This document shows, in pieces, positions 35,868 through 48,200 of a DNA stretch of 64,000 nucleotides. The notes below the pieces were generated by a model, which was not told where the DNA came from, ran no database searches, and saw only the letters and a list, made by a program, of their open reading frames with translations. This DNA comes from Montifringilla adamsi (lineage: Eukaryota > Chordata > Aves > Passeriformes > Passeridae). Position 1 is the first letter of the stretch, and every line of letters begins with the position of its first letter. The translations under genes and the position numbers were made by a program. The stretch covers positions 5,806,815 through 5,870,814 of the forward strand of contig JAGGNK010007448.1 of NCBI GenBank assembly GCA_017590115.1. The letters run 5' to 3'.

Positions 35868-36120
35868 GGGAAGGGTGTAAAATTAATGCAATGTTTGGAT
35901 CAGCTCATTAACTAACTGTGCTGGTCCAAATCTTGCCCTTGGAGGCATGTGTGTTGCTGCCAGAGCCATCAACATAAAGCCTCTCTGCAGCACAGCCAGG
36001 GATAGGATTTGGCCTGTTTATATTCACGGTGCAAAAAGGACCAAAGGATTAATGACTGATTACTTCTCGGGCCAGCGGGAGCCCTGGGTACCCATCCAGT
36101 CTGCAGATAAAATGCAGGGC
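35868..36120. promoter_or_regulatory. Candidate conserved noncoding element
   Basis: AAAATTAATGCAATG, GCTCATTAACTAACTG, TGTTTATATTCACGG and AAGGATTAATGACTGATTAC lie within 200 bp. They give repeated homeodomain, POU and bicoid-type (GGATTA) cores in balanced, CpG-retaining sequence. Confidence 0.35.
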
Positions 36121-38311
36121 AGACCAAGACAAAGCTTTGCAACAGAATCCTCCCAATTACCTCACCGATCTCCCTGCGCGCTGTAAAATGCACCGTCAGC
36201 TCTGCAGCTGGCTCTCAGCCCGGGGACCAAACACCTCCCGACACTGCTCCGAGCCCCTCCGCGAGGCTTCAGGGAGAAAAGCCTCATTCTCCCTCCGCCT
36301 CGCCCCTCTCCCTGACCTGGGCATCGTTTTGAGGTGGTTTGGTGAAGCCTTGGCTGGTCCCTACCTGTCTGTGCATGTGTCTGAGCATCCTATCGGCCCC
36401 CCCAGCGGAGCCTGCGCGTTGGATGCAGTTTCTATGGTTACTGCAGCTCCCGGGCCCGGGAAGAGCAGTTGGATGCTGGAGCTGGCAGGACCGACGTCTC
36501 CCTCTGGATCAGCCAGAAACTTGACAGGGAGTGTGCAGGAACGACAAAGAGGAGGAGAGAGGGAACTCAGGAAAAAACCCTGTGCCTGCTGGGTGCAGGG
36601 GTTGCCCCCAACAGGCTGTCCTCCAAACAGGCTCCAACGGAGAGAGGGGGAGGGAAAAAAATAAAAAGGATGATGAGAAAATTGCAGTTCTGGTGCTCAC
36701 ATGAAGGTGACATTTGTTGTAGCATCTCTAACCATCGATTCGGGAATCTAAACACATGGAAGTTTTAACTGCTGCCAGAGCCTGACTATTCTACCCATAT
36801 TTGTTTTCTCCCAGCCCTTCTTTCCTCTTATTTAATTCTTTAAGGGTTTTTTATCTTGATATTTTCCTTCCTACACACACAAGTTTCCTCCCTGTGTCTA
36901 TATATTCCTCTTCTGTTGGTTAGGCTAAAAGTTCAAGGCACGTTTAGCCCTCACCACATGTGGTGTTGATGGCACTTGGGAATAATTGGGAGTTTTTTGG
37001 CAGCCTTGCTGCTGTGGCCACCCTGGTGTCCTGCTGATGGATGTGAGCACTAGTGCAAGGATGCAAACCCAGTTGTGTGTTTACATCTGCAATCAGGGAC
37101 TCCTCTTGCCTCATCATTCCATCTACCCTGCTCCAAATACTCATTGTGCCCACCAAATTGGGTTCAACCTCACAGGCTGCACTTGCAAAACCCTTTCTTT
37201 CTGGCTTGGCCACTTGGCCTCCTTGGAAGAGCCGTCAGACAGGGCAGTGCCTCCGAAACACGCGTGCTCTAATAGGCATCTCCATCCCTGCTCTTATGGG
37301 CAGGGTGTGGGGACAGGAATGAAAATAATTAAGCCAAAGGCTTGGGCAATGAAGGGCTCTCGCCCTGACCTGCTTGGGAGGTAACTGGGAGCACAGGTCT
37401 CCCTGTGCTTCCCAGATGAGGAAGGCTGCTCGCCCAGGGAGCTCTCGGTGAGCCCTGAGCCAGTCAGACTGGCTCTCCCATCTCCCCGGGGCAGCTCCGA
37501 GCACTGCAGCTGTGTCAGGGAAGGGGTTGCAATGGGTTATGGCTGTCCCTGAGTCAGAGAGGAGAGGGCAGGCAGGCAAGGGAAGGATTTGCAGAGTTCT
37601 GGATGTTTCCAAGTCTGGCAAGCTGAAAAAAAATCCCTGTAACGCCAGGCAACTGCACCCTGCCTTGTGCACCAGGGTGTTTTGTGGTGGAGGAAGGATG
37701 GAATAGGAGTTCAGTGGCTCTCCTGGATTTGCACTGGGGACTTCTGCTGTCCCCAGAACACACTGTCTGGCCCTGTCCACCTTGTGAGTGGAGCCAGTGG
37801 CTCTTCAGACCACAGGGGTGGCAAGCCTCCTCCTCATACAGGGCCAGCCCAGCTCCTTGCAGAGGGGAGAGGCAGCAGCGCCTGGGGAGATGTTACATGA
37901 CTTCTTCTGAGCTGTGGCCTAGTTTCAAGGGAGCCACTGCCCACAAAACTGTCCAGCCCTTTCCCCTCACCTCCTCCATGCACTCACATCACCACTCACA
38001 TTCCTGACCTACACTGGGGCTCCTTGCTGGGCTGACAACTGATTCACCCAGGCAGAATGTTCTGGACTGATTGGGCAGATCCCTAGGTCCCAGGCAAGGT
38101 TGGGAATGCCTCTTCTGTGGGGTGGTTGCAGTTCGAAAGGCTCCTTCCTCTCTGTCTCTCAGCTGGATGAGAACCAATACTCAATGTCCTGAGCCTTTCT
38201 GTCTGAGGCTGTGCAAAGTCTGGGCTGGATGCAGAAGGGGTCAGCTCTGACTTGGGTATTTCCAAGAACACACCCTGGGTGTTCCTGAGGGGACATCACA
38301 GTGTCTGCAGC

Positions 38312-38351
38312 AGCACTGGATACCCTGCTATAGCACTGGATACCGTGCTCT
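38312..38351. repeat. 20-bp tandem duplication, two copies
   Basis: AGCACTGGATACCCTGCTAT is followed immediately by AGCACTGGATACCGTGCTCT, 17 of 20 identical. Confidence 0.85.
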
Positions 38352-38658
38352 CTTGCTTCTCTTGGGTCCTTTCGGAGGTGGTGAAGCAGAGCAAGAATCA
38401 GCAATTTACCCCAGACCCCGTAGCTCAGCCTCCCTGCCCTGACTTTGCTGGATGGACTCTGCAGCCCTGGCAGCCAGCACATTCCTGCCAGCAATTCCCA
38501 GACTGCTGCCACCACCAGAGATATCGGTGGGAGGCAGAGAACAGGGTGTCTGCAGGCCCCCAGCTCTGAATCACCTGCTGAGCCCTTCGGTTGCTGGGAC
38601 TTGCAGCTGCTTAAGCCGTGTTTACCCTTCCCCAGTCCCTTTTCTCCCTTTTCCCCAG

Positions 38659-38717
38659 GCAGACTGAAGCCAGACAAGAAAGGGCAGATGCATCTCCCCC
38701 TCGACAAGTCGCTGCAG
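38659..38717 (+). other. Candidate internal exon (coding or lncRNA)
   Basis: A long polypyrimidine tract with TTTTCCCCAG precedes position 38659, and CAG/gtgagc follows 38717. The enclosed 59 bases therefore have textbook splice sites on both sides. One frame is open and reads RLKPDKKGQMHLPLDKSLQ, charged and not low-complexity. I do not recognise the peptide, and no neighbouring exon could be identified. It may belong to a lncRNA or be a chance pairing. Confidence 0.25.
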
Positions 38718-40559
38718 GTGAGCCGGGAGCTGCTTGGCAAGCACACCTGAGCCACCTGGCCCTCCTGCTGCGTTAACCATTTTGTGCAGGCAGGCAGGAG
38801 CAGCGCTGCAGCGGGGCTGGGCCGCTCGCCAGGGAATGCGTGGGAGCAGGGGCCGGGGGATGCTTGGGGAGAGGGAACGGCCCCAGTGAGGATCCTCTTC
38901 CTGTGGCTGCAGGCGTCGAGTCGGGCCACTCCCAGTCTGGATCGGTGGCTCACGGTGGCCTCTGGAAATGGAACATCAGGCCCATAGTTTTCATATTTTC
39001 CCTCCTCCTGCCTTGCTCCTTGCACAAGGAGCCCCTGGAGAACGGGGTCCCTGTGGGAGCAGGGGATGGAAGGCAGAGCAGGGTGAGCAGGGTGTTTTGC
39101 ACCACTGGAGCTGGGTGAGATGGGTAAGGATCACTCCTAGCCCAGCACGCTGGATGGCTCATGTCTCCTCAGCTGAGCTGGACCTAGACTGGTCCCTGTA
39201 AGAGGTGTGTCCTGCTTGACATCGAAACTGGACTCCCTGGAGGGCATCATGTTCTCTGAATGGGATCACACCTGCAGTGCTGTCCATGTGCTTTCCTTGG
39301 GTTTCAGTGCACCTGCCTGAGTAGCAGTGGGAAAAATCTCTTGGAACTGGGTGCAGGTATCCATCTTCAGGAAAGCTGCTTAGAAAGTAGCCTGGTTTTC
39401 TGAAAGAACAAAAGCTTTACTGAAAGTAAGACTTTCCCTCCAATCTACTTTCCTTGTCATGAAGGAGCCATGGTGACATCTGTTGAAGGAAATTAAACCC
39501 CATTTTGGTTCCATGTTCTGAGAAATGTTTGAAATACAATGGAGAATGTCTCTGTATTGGTTTTCAGCCCAGGAAAAGGGCAAAAGTTCTTGATTGATTT
39601 ATATTTCAAACCTCTCTCACCCCCTTGTCTGCCTGGAGTTCCAAACCTCAAAGTGCCCAGCTTCAAGACAGTATTTTGCACATGGGCTCATTTGGGTTAA
39701 ATTCAAGGCTGTTTTTATCTGCTTCAGGCAAATGTCATTGTGATCCTTTTGGTGTCACTTTGCTGTTCCCAAGTAGGTTCTTAGAGAAATGATAGGAAGC
39801 TGAACATGTACATACATCTCCAAAGCACTTGGGTATTTCCAGATGATGCAACCTCAGATTCCTTCCCCACCTCCCCCCGTTCCCCTTTGCTTTAGCCTTT
39901 TTTAGCCTCAAAGATCAGCTTGGGTTTGGGGGTTTTTTTGTACTGTTTTAGACTTCTTGAGGCAGAGCCTTGCCTGTGGGGTGGAGATGGGCAGCCCAGA
40001 GTGAGGGTGGTACAGGCAGGATGGCTGGGGAAATGCTGACCCTTTGGGGAGAACTTTGTTCCAGCTGTAGGCCCATCTGTGACTCTGGCCCACCTGTGAA
40101 ATGCTCCCTTGGCCAGGACACATCATCAGGTGAGAAATAACATCAGCTCTTTGCATGCAAGCTAAGCCCATGGATCAGGCTGAAGAACACGCTGTTTCAT
40201 GTGCAAGATCAGTTTCCTTTCCACCAGGAGAACTGATCTGTGTGTTAAAACAACAATTTCAGTAATTTTCTGTTTAGATGCTCCATAAAACGGTGGATTT
40301 TGGCCATTGGTGGCCATTGCTTGCTGGAAGATCCCAGGTTTCTACCAGGCCTACCCTTCCAATTGTGTGTGTCAGTGTTACAGTGCTATGTGACCTCTCA
40401 GCCCAGTGTGGGAATGCTCTGCTGAGGGGTTTTGCTTGCTGAGGCTTTCACACAGGCTGCTCTCCCCAAAACCTGCCCTGTCGCTGAACGTGTGCCAATG
40501 AACCAGCCCAGGGAGGGACTGTTCCAGTTTTGCTCATCCTCCAGACCTGTAACCAGCTG

Positions 40560-40672
40560 GCAGCAATGTCAAACATGACTTGTCCCTGTAGACAAAGTCA
40601 TGCTCGACATCACTGTAATTAATCCTATTCCTCGAGGTCGTGGTTCGAACATAACCTAATTGTCTTGGGGAG
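40560..40672. promoter_or_regulatory. Candidate regulatory block with an imperfect palindrome
   Basis: The inverted repeat CATGACTTGTC (40574-40584) and GACAAAGTCATG (40591-40602) is separated by six bases and perfect except for one extra base. TGTAATTAATCC (homeodomain/bicoid type) and CGAGGTCGTGGTTCGAAC follow. The clustering of unusual, CpG-retaining sequence suggests constraint. Confidence 0.35.
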
Positions 40673-40674
40673 GC

Positions 40675-42415
40675 AACACCCTCTGGATCACGTGGTGTCT
40701 CCTCTCAGGTGGAGGTACTGTGTGAAACCTGGGAAGCAGCTGAGCTCGGAGGGGTCTCCTGACCCTGAGTTCTCCCCCCAGTGCTGGGGACTCCAAGTGA
40801 GGGGTTGGGAACTGCAGTAGAGCTGTGGTTTCGTGTGAAGGCCTGCCTTTCTGCTGCCCACTTGCCTATGCAGCTCAGTCTCCTTAGGAAAGAAAAATGG
40901 TTTGAAAATTTGTTTGCTGCTGGGAAAAGAGGCAAGCAGGAAGTTGTGTTCTCTGCTGGCACGTGGGACTGGAATGGTGAGCCCAGAGAGGGGAAGGAGA
41001 GATGTTTTCCCATCGACAAAAATCTTGAAAAAAAAAAAAAATCCTACCCTCCTACTGCATAGGACAAACCCTTGTGAAATAACCTGTCAGAAATTTCCAG
41101 CAGGGCTCAGGCTTTCTGAGCCACCCTCTGGAACAAGGAATTATGGTGTCTGTAGCCCTTGTGTGGGCTGGGGGGACCTGGGTTTCCCTTCCTTGATGCT
41201 CCATGGGGGACTGACATGATTTGTTTGCCCTGAAGGCTCCATCCTCCCCAGGACAGAACTGGGTGGACATTCCCTTGCTGTTCCCCACAAATTCAGAACA
41301 CAATTCTGTTCTTGTTTTCATTGTGCTGTAACAAGGCATCTGAGGTTGTGTTCCCACCAGCTCTGCCCTGTGAAGGGACACTCGTGGTGGAAGAGACGGG
41401 GAACTCCAGTGCCTTGGTTCTCTATTTCCTCTGCTGGGGTTTTATTTCCTGAGCAGCCACAGTTCATTGCACAGGCACTGCCCTGCGCTTGAGCCTTTGC
41501 ACTGATTTTGTACATGAGGGTAGGGCCCCAATCTCACAGTTAGTCCTGCTGCCACTCTCCTAAAACCCATGGGGGAAGGAGTTTGGGCTCCCTATTTGCA
41601 GGGAACAAGAGTCCCGGTGGTGAGGCTGGGATGTGAAACAAGCCAAGCGTTTTGTTTTGTAGCTCTGTACATGGCAGCGTGGCTAAACGCAGAGGCAGAT
41701 TTCAAGGCACGGTCGTTTAACTACACTGGGAACGTCTGATTCCAGGCATGCTTATTTCACAGATTTTAGTTGCACATTTCCTGGGCAACAGTTTTGCAAA
41801 TGTAATTCTGCAGGTAGGCTTTGGGGGCTGAGGGCTGCGGGTGCAGCTGGGCGAGCGCTCGCTAGCAAAGGAACATGAAACCCTCTTCCCCCTGTGCCTT
41901 GTGGGTTTGCTGTTGTTTTGTTTTCCCTCTTCAAATGAAGAGTTGGAAAACATCTGAGACCAATACTGGGATAGAGTGGGAGGAAGGGGAGATTTTAAAG
42001 TCCTGGTCAAGATAATGGGAGCAGTTTCCTTTATGGATTATGAATTTGCTTTCACATCTTGGCTCTAGTTTGTTTGCAGGGAACATGGCTTGGCTCCCAC
42101 TGTCTTCAGCAAAGCTGGACCAAAGTGGCCTCAGTGCAAGACAGACTCAGAATTTGGCTTTAAGGGGCCCATTCTGTTGCTTGTTAGCGGGTCAAATTTT
42201 GGAGCTGTGACTCAGGCTGAACTTTCAGTGGCTTTTGCACCTGGAGATTTAAATATCTGTCTGCAGGGGAGGTGAACACCAAACGGCATCCCTAGCTGCA
42301 ACTCCTTAAGACGTTACCTCCCCCTTCATCCCCTCCAGCTGTTTATTATTTCCCTTCTGCTGCTGCTTACCACCTCCACGGTGTGTCAGAAGAATGGGAC
42401 ATGAATGCTCCCACC
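40675..42415. other. Noncoding, with a possible element at 41730-41820
   Basis: No gene is seen. A poly(A) run lies at 41027-41042. Around 41745-41810, CAGGCATGCTTATTTCACAG and TTTTGCAAATGTAATTCTGC form a possible small conserved block. Confidence 0.45.
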
Positions 42416-42419
42416 TCAG

Positions 42420-43500
42420 CCGCTTCAGCACAAAGTCTGGCGGCGGCTTCCTTCCAGCTGCTGGGGAAAGGGGGTTTAGGCAGAGCTGCCAGCCTTTGCC
42501 CAGGAGCCTCGGAGGAGAGTGCGAGAGCTGTTCCACCGGCGCTGCGCCGGCAGCGGGAGCCTCCGGCACAAGGGAGCAGATGAACAAGCTGCCGGGGGTG
42601 GCAGCGCTGGTGATAACATCTGGACCCACCCGAGGAGAGCACATCTCCCGATGCCGTAAGTGCAGGGCTGGGACCTTTCGCTGCTGAGCTGTCCCGGCTC
42701 CCACTGAGTTCAGCAAGAGTTCGGGGTGCTCAGCCTCTCGCAGGTGCGGGGTCCTGCAAGCCGCTGGCATTGGGTTTGACAGGAGCCACACCTGAGGGAG
42801 CGCGCTGGGACCGCAGCCTGCCGGGCTGGGCGAGCCCCCTGGGATGGCTCCTGCCAAGTTCCCAGGTACAGCCTACTCCAGTGCAAGCGGGAGCCCACTG
42901 CAGCCAGCTGTTGAGCCGCAGAGCTCTTCCTGGGATGAGAAGTGGCTAAAGAGCCACAAATAACCTTTAAAAAGAGTTGCTGTAGAAGCCAGAGAGTCCC
43001 GGGGGAGCTGGAGCCTCCCCCCACCTCCCTCTGCAGGCTGGCGGGGGGCTGCGAGCAAAGCGTTCGCATCGCTCCGTGCAGGGAGACAGCCCCGCCGCCT
43101 TGCCGCAGCCAGGGAGGCATCGCTGCTCTGCCAGCTCCCTCTTCCCTTCCTTTCATCTTTTTTTCCTCCTCCCGAGTCCCTCCCCAGCCTCAATCCGACT
43201 TGAAAATCTCAAGGCAAATCCTGCTAAATAGGGAGATTTCGCCCGGCTGCGTCCCTGCCCTCCCTGGTCTCTCGCTCCCTTTGCCGTTTCTGGCCTGCTG
43301 GGTTTTGTGTTTCAGTTGTTATAAATAAAGCTCCAGGCACTGATTTGGGTATACAATGACACCTTGTGTTATTAGACAGCACAGGACAGACTTTGCAAGG
43401 GGAGCCTGCTCGCCCGCCCTCCCTCTCCCCGCTGGCTGCGGTCTGCGGGCAGGCTCGGGGCTGGCTGGCAGCAGGTGCTGCTGCCTCCCTGCGCTGCCCA
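42420..43500. promoter_or_regulatory. CpG-enriched domain with a TATA-like box
   Basis: CpGs are enriched at 42420-42560, 42740-42810, 43010-43110 and 43240-43510. AAGAGCCACAAATAACC TTTAAAAAG near 42950-42975 and GTTATAAATAAAGC at 43318-43331 (TATAAATA) are embedded in it. The surrounding CAATGACACC and TGTTATTAGAC look enhancer-like. It could be a weak promoter or a developmental enhancer cluster. No coding frame is credible. Confidence 0.35.
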
Positions 43501-43504
43501 AAAT

Positions 43505-44390
43505 CACAGCCCCAGACAGAAAACCCACCCAGGGGATCTCGGGCCCTGCCTGGACTGGGCTGGGCTGGGTTTAAACAGAGGTGGCGGTGGGAATTTTTGC
43601 ACTTAAAGAGGGGAGTCAGAGGATGACGGGAAAACTCCGGACTCCTCGTGTTTTGTGCAAAAAGTGTGTGGGAAGGGTTTGCAGGGATCAAGTCAGGGAT
43701 GTCATTGTCACCCATCACCTCAGCCCTGCTGGGAGTGACCTCAGCTTGCCTCCAGTCAGCCAATGCTGTGGAGCTGGGCAGGATTTCATCCTGTAGCTGT
43801 GTTACCTGGATCCTTCCCTGCCTGGCAGAGGTGGGATCTGAGCATCCTTTCCCCTCACACTGCATTCTCAGCCCCCAGGAAGGGTTTTGTCTGGGGAAAG
43901 ACACTTCACACCAGCTCGTCCCTTTCTCTCCCTGGGGATGAGCTGGCTGGAATGGGGGGAAACTGAGGCAGATGTTAGACCATATGTGCCTGGCTTTGGC
44001 TCTTGGCATTTCCTCCCTCACTTCAACACTGAGATTTGGGGACAGGACCCTGGGGCAGCTTTTTTGACTTATCTCTTGTGTTTCAGTGGTCATCTCTCTG
44101 CGGGGAACTGGAGCCAGTCTCTGAGCATTCAAGTTGTGGAGAATTCAAAGCAGCAATTTAAAGGCAGGAAAATAAAAGTGCAGCCTGCAAAGGGAAGGTG
44201 GCCTCTCATCAGGGCTGAGTTGACTTATCTAGATTATTTTAATTCTGTCAAAGAGTTTAGGAACTGGGGTATTTGGGCACTTTTCTAACTGGTTCTGGTT
44301 ATTACAATTTTACAGACAGTTTAAGGCATTATTTGAATTGTGTTTGAGAAGTCAGTGAAAATACAAAATTTTAAAATTCCCCCTTGGAAA
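43505..44390. other. Noncoding, nothing recognised
   Basis: GGGCTGG repeats near 43555 and ordinary intergenic DNA. No gene is supported. Confidence 0.55.
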
Positions 44391-44492
44391 TTTTTTGTTT
44401 GTTTGTTTGTTTGATGGTTTGGGTTTTTTTTTTTCTTTGTTTGTTTGGTTTTTTGTTTTTTGGTTTTTGGTATTAGTTGTTTAGTTTTTTAT
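44391..44492. repeat. (TTTG)n/poly-T low-complexity tract
   Basis: A T-rich strand with TTTG units and T-runs extends over about 100 bp. There is no adjoining SINE body. Confidence 0.85.
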
Positions 44493-44859
44493 TTCCTTTC
44501 TTTCCTGTCACCTGTGCTGTGAGGATGGGGTACCCCAAAACCTCTTTTGAGCTGGATGAAGGGTGCTTCACGCTTGCTGGCTGTGTCACCATGGCCAGAA
44601 AAGCAGGCTGGGATTGCTTGCAAATCTCCTGTTCAACTTCCTCCTGAGGAGCAACATGCAATGGAGTTGGTGCCTGGATAACTGCTGGTCTCCCCTCTCC
44701 CCCTCCCTCCCCACCTCCCATGGAAGGAAGAACATGGAGCACATGGGGTTTTGCTTTTGTGGTCTTGTGTTCACTTGGCTTCTGGAGATGCAGACTCAAG
44801 GAGAAGGTACTAAGTACCTTCTTTTCATGGTTTGTGATGCCCATGTTACTTTATAAGGT

Positions 44860-45262
44860 AAATAACCCAAACCATCCAATAAAATTCCAACACTGTGCAT
44901 TAATAGAGTAATGGAGATATTTAATGTATGCAGTAAAGTTGCTATTCCAGAGCCCTAGGCCTGCTTTAGTAGCTATAACAGGAGTGAATAAGATCTTTTC
45001 CTGCTTTTATTTATACACATATAATATCAAATATTACTGAGTTGTTGCTTGTTAATGTTAGCCAAAGGGGTTAAGAGAAATAAAAAGGGATTTTGCAACC
45101 ATATCAGGGGAAAAAGAGCAAAAGTAGGCCCATTAATAAATGAAGGAGCTGAATCCAGCAATGATATTGAAGTGACTAAGTTACTGAGCTGCTTTTAAAA
45201 TCAGTCTCTGGTAAAATCAGTGGAGACAATTAGGAGACCTTGTCAGATACAATCATGGGCTC
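44860..45262. promoter_or_regulatory. Large AT-rich candidate conserved element
   Basis: Four hundred bases of AT-rich but non-repetitive sequence in a GC-richer setting. They hold GTGCATTAATAGAG, ATATTTAATGTATGCAG, TATTTATACACATATAATATC, CCATTAATAAATGAAGG and AGACAATTAGGAG. The density of TAAT/ATTA and MEF2-like cores and the absence of any repeat signature fit a long developmental enhancer. Confidence 0.4.
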
Positions 45263-45264
45263 CC

Positions 45265-48200
45265 AAATAGAAGAGCAGCCCATAAGGAAATAGAGATGCC
45301 ACGAGGAATAGGGGAATGAAGCCAGCAGCTGCTGTAGTCAGAGGAAAGGCTCATGCTGAGTCCAGGTAGCTGTCACTGGGATGTTGTGCCAGCAGCTCAG
45401 AGATGTCCCCGCTGCAGGACGGGTGCTTGTGTCTCACCTGGGACAGGAGAGATGTGGGATGGGGTGGGAAAGCCTGGGACAAGGGGGGTGGAGGTAGGAA
45501 AATAGTCTGGGCAATTTCCATCTGTCCACGTGGCAGGAAGAGCAGGGCTGGCATGGGGGAGAAGTGCTGTTTCACACTGAGCAATGCTCCTGAAGTCAAA
45601 AATTTGCTCCTGTGTTGTCTGAGCTGTTGGAGGTGGCAGGATTGTGGGAAGTATGGCATGGCACATGTAAGTGCTTATTGGGGGGCAGAGCAGCCCAAGG
45701 AAACTTAATGGACCCAGTATTCCAGTTCTGCCCAGTGCCTCCGGGCATCTCACTGGAATGGCCATGTAATGAAAGCTGCCATGAGTTCTTGTAAATGAAA
45801 TGTAGGTGAACAGGGGTAGGCTGAACAGTGGGAGCACCCAGCACCCATCCAAGGGTCACATTCTCCATCGTGGGCTTCTTCTCAGGATGGTCAATGTCAC
45901 TGTTTACATCCCTCTCCCACATCATCGTGGATGTTTTCATTAGATGCACAAAGTCAGTGAAGTCAAAGAGGAAAGAATTACAGAGAAAGCCTGGGAAGAT
46001 TTGCTGTGAGAGGGCAGAAATAGCCATGCTACAAGGAAAACGCCAAGTGGATGTAATTGCAACAGAGATCCAGAGGCAAAGAGCTCCTGCAGAACAGCTG
46101 AAGGACTGGAAGACTTGGAATAAATGTCACCACAGGAATGGGGAGCACTGGTGTAAATGGTGTTGTTGGGGACCCATCTCTTAAGCTGGTTGTGGTCACA
46201 GAAAAGCTAAAACCTTCTGTTGTGTGCATCTTGTGTAAGGGCAAGATCTACCATTTGATATTTTTGGGGCAACAGATGCTGAGGCCACGTGTCAGACAGC
46301 CCTGGAGACGCTTCCCTGGTTCCTTCTCTCTTGCTTGTGCTCACAGCACTTTTCCAGTGTTCAGGTCTGGGCACTGCAATGACAGTTGAATGTAAACCCA
46401 GTGGGAAGGGATTTGGAGTAAAGTACTGCAATGACATGGTGTCTGATGGGTAAGTGCAAGAGGAAAGGTTATAGGAGTTAAAGCCTTGGATTCTGCTGGC
46501 CACTTTACAGGGGTGTCCAAGATGCAAGAGACCAACTGCAGCCCTGGGTGCAGTCCTTGGTGAAATGATGTGTGGCAGAGACTGTCACTGTTGTCTAGAA
46601 AAGAAAGAGATTTGGAGGTACCCAGCTTTTCAAATTTCAAGTGAAGGTGGGAGCAGTAGGACTGAACCACACAAAGGAAAATGGAGACTGAATAACAGTT
46701 ACAAATCCCAGCGAAGGAGCCAGCAGCAAGAGAGTGACTCTCCAAAGACAGGCTGGCAGTGCCAGGTTTGAGTTGTTTTAAACACAATTATGCAAAGATC
46801 ACAGATTTAAAGGTGTTTTGCAAGAATATGGTAAAGGGATATGTTTGCTTCAGCTTTTTTCTCTTTGCTTGCCCTGAATTCCTTTGGCTAAACTTGTTGT
46901 TTTTAGAGGAATTGGTTCTTGCGGAGCTCAGCCAGGGCTTGCAGCTGTGCAGAGGGTGGGAAAGCTCCCTTGGAGTTCCCCAACTCCTCCTCGATGGGAG
47001 GCAGGTTGGCTGGTTGGTTTATTTGTTTATTTTGGTGCAGAAAGATAGGATTTTGGAATCTGAATTTGATTCCTAGCTTGTGGGCTGTTCAGTGATTACC
47101 AAAATCTCTGTTCCTTGGCTGTCGTTCTGTAACGGGGGTAAGGACCTTTCCATCCCCACTCCCTGCTTTGTCACCCCTGTCACTTGCTGGGATGGCTCCT
47201 GATCCCCTGGTCGTGTGTTAGACTGACCTTCATGTTTGGAGCTGTGGGAGGGGAAAACTGGGACAGTGTTGTCCAGATCTCTACAAAAGCCCTGTTCCCT
47301 CTAATTGCCCCAAAACTCCTGTTGAAAATGTTTGAAGAATGTTGGATAAGCAGCTTCCCAGTGTTGTGTGCTTTATTTGTTACAAAATGCAAAGAAGGGG
47401 AATGGCTGATGAGGTTTGAAGAGATTCCCTTGGAAATGTAAAACCATGTAGGGATAATTTCTTGATTATTATTTTTTAATAACATTGGGACTAGGAGGAT
47501 CCTTGGAAGAATAACAAGACAAGCAATCCTTTCTCTGCAGGTAGGAGTCACAATTCTGATTCCCATGTTGCTGAGGAGCCAATGCAGGGATGAGCACTGG
47601 ACAAGTGTCCACAGTGTTGGGGAGATGCATCAGCTTCAGCTCTGCTGGCTTTTACTGGAGGCTCATACAGGTTGGCCCTTCCTTCTGCTTAATCCCATTC
47701 CTGCTCCTCTTTCCTCTTTCACTTCAGCTATTTAATCTAGAAAAAATTCCTAATACATTTTTAATGTGGCTTCCCTGCATGCAGGTTTTCTTTCTCTTCT
47801 CTGTGCAGGCACTTTTCAGCCCCTAATGTCCCTGAGCTGCACCCTGTGGCCCACAGTCGAGGCTGGCTGTGATGGGTTTGTCCTGTGTGCTGGAGTGTCA
47901 ACTGCCAGTGCCCTCCTCCTGTCACTTCTGATGCTCAGTGCCTTTCCCCCCCTCTTCACATGACTAAAGTTTGTACAAATATGTTCTGGTTTAAATCTGT
48001 ATTATGTATTTGAGACAGAGTTTGGGAGAGAGGCATGCAGTCCTCACCCTGAAAGCCCAATCCATCCCCATTCCCAGACTCCTTCCAAAAGGAAAGGCAC
48101 AAAAGAACCACCTGATCTCCTCTTCTTCCAAGTCTCATGATTCACAATCAGCCTTTGGTGGGGGGCTGCCCCATAGAGTTAAAATTCTGGAGAACACAGA

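Larger units (their letters stand above)
36125..40555. other. Noncoding gene-desert segment
   Basis: No gene is supported apart from a single candidate exon near 38.7 kb. The 288-codon minus-strand frame at 38159-39025 has no recognisable domain and is treated as chance. Confidence 0.5.

Noticed and set aside
38159..39025. 288-codon minus-strand open frame
   Set aside because: No recognisable domain or coding-like pattern; it overlaps a better splice-bounded candidate on the other strand.
40636..40652. tRNA B-box-like GGTTCGAAC
   Set aside because: Does not complete GGTTCGANNCC, and no A box or cloverleaf could be drawn around it.
44391..44492. Possible SINE tail
   Set aside because: Only T/TTTG low complexity; no tRNA-like head or element body adjoins it.
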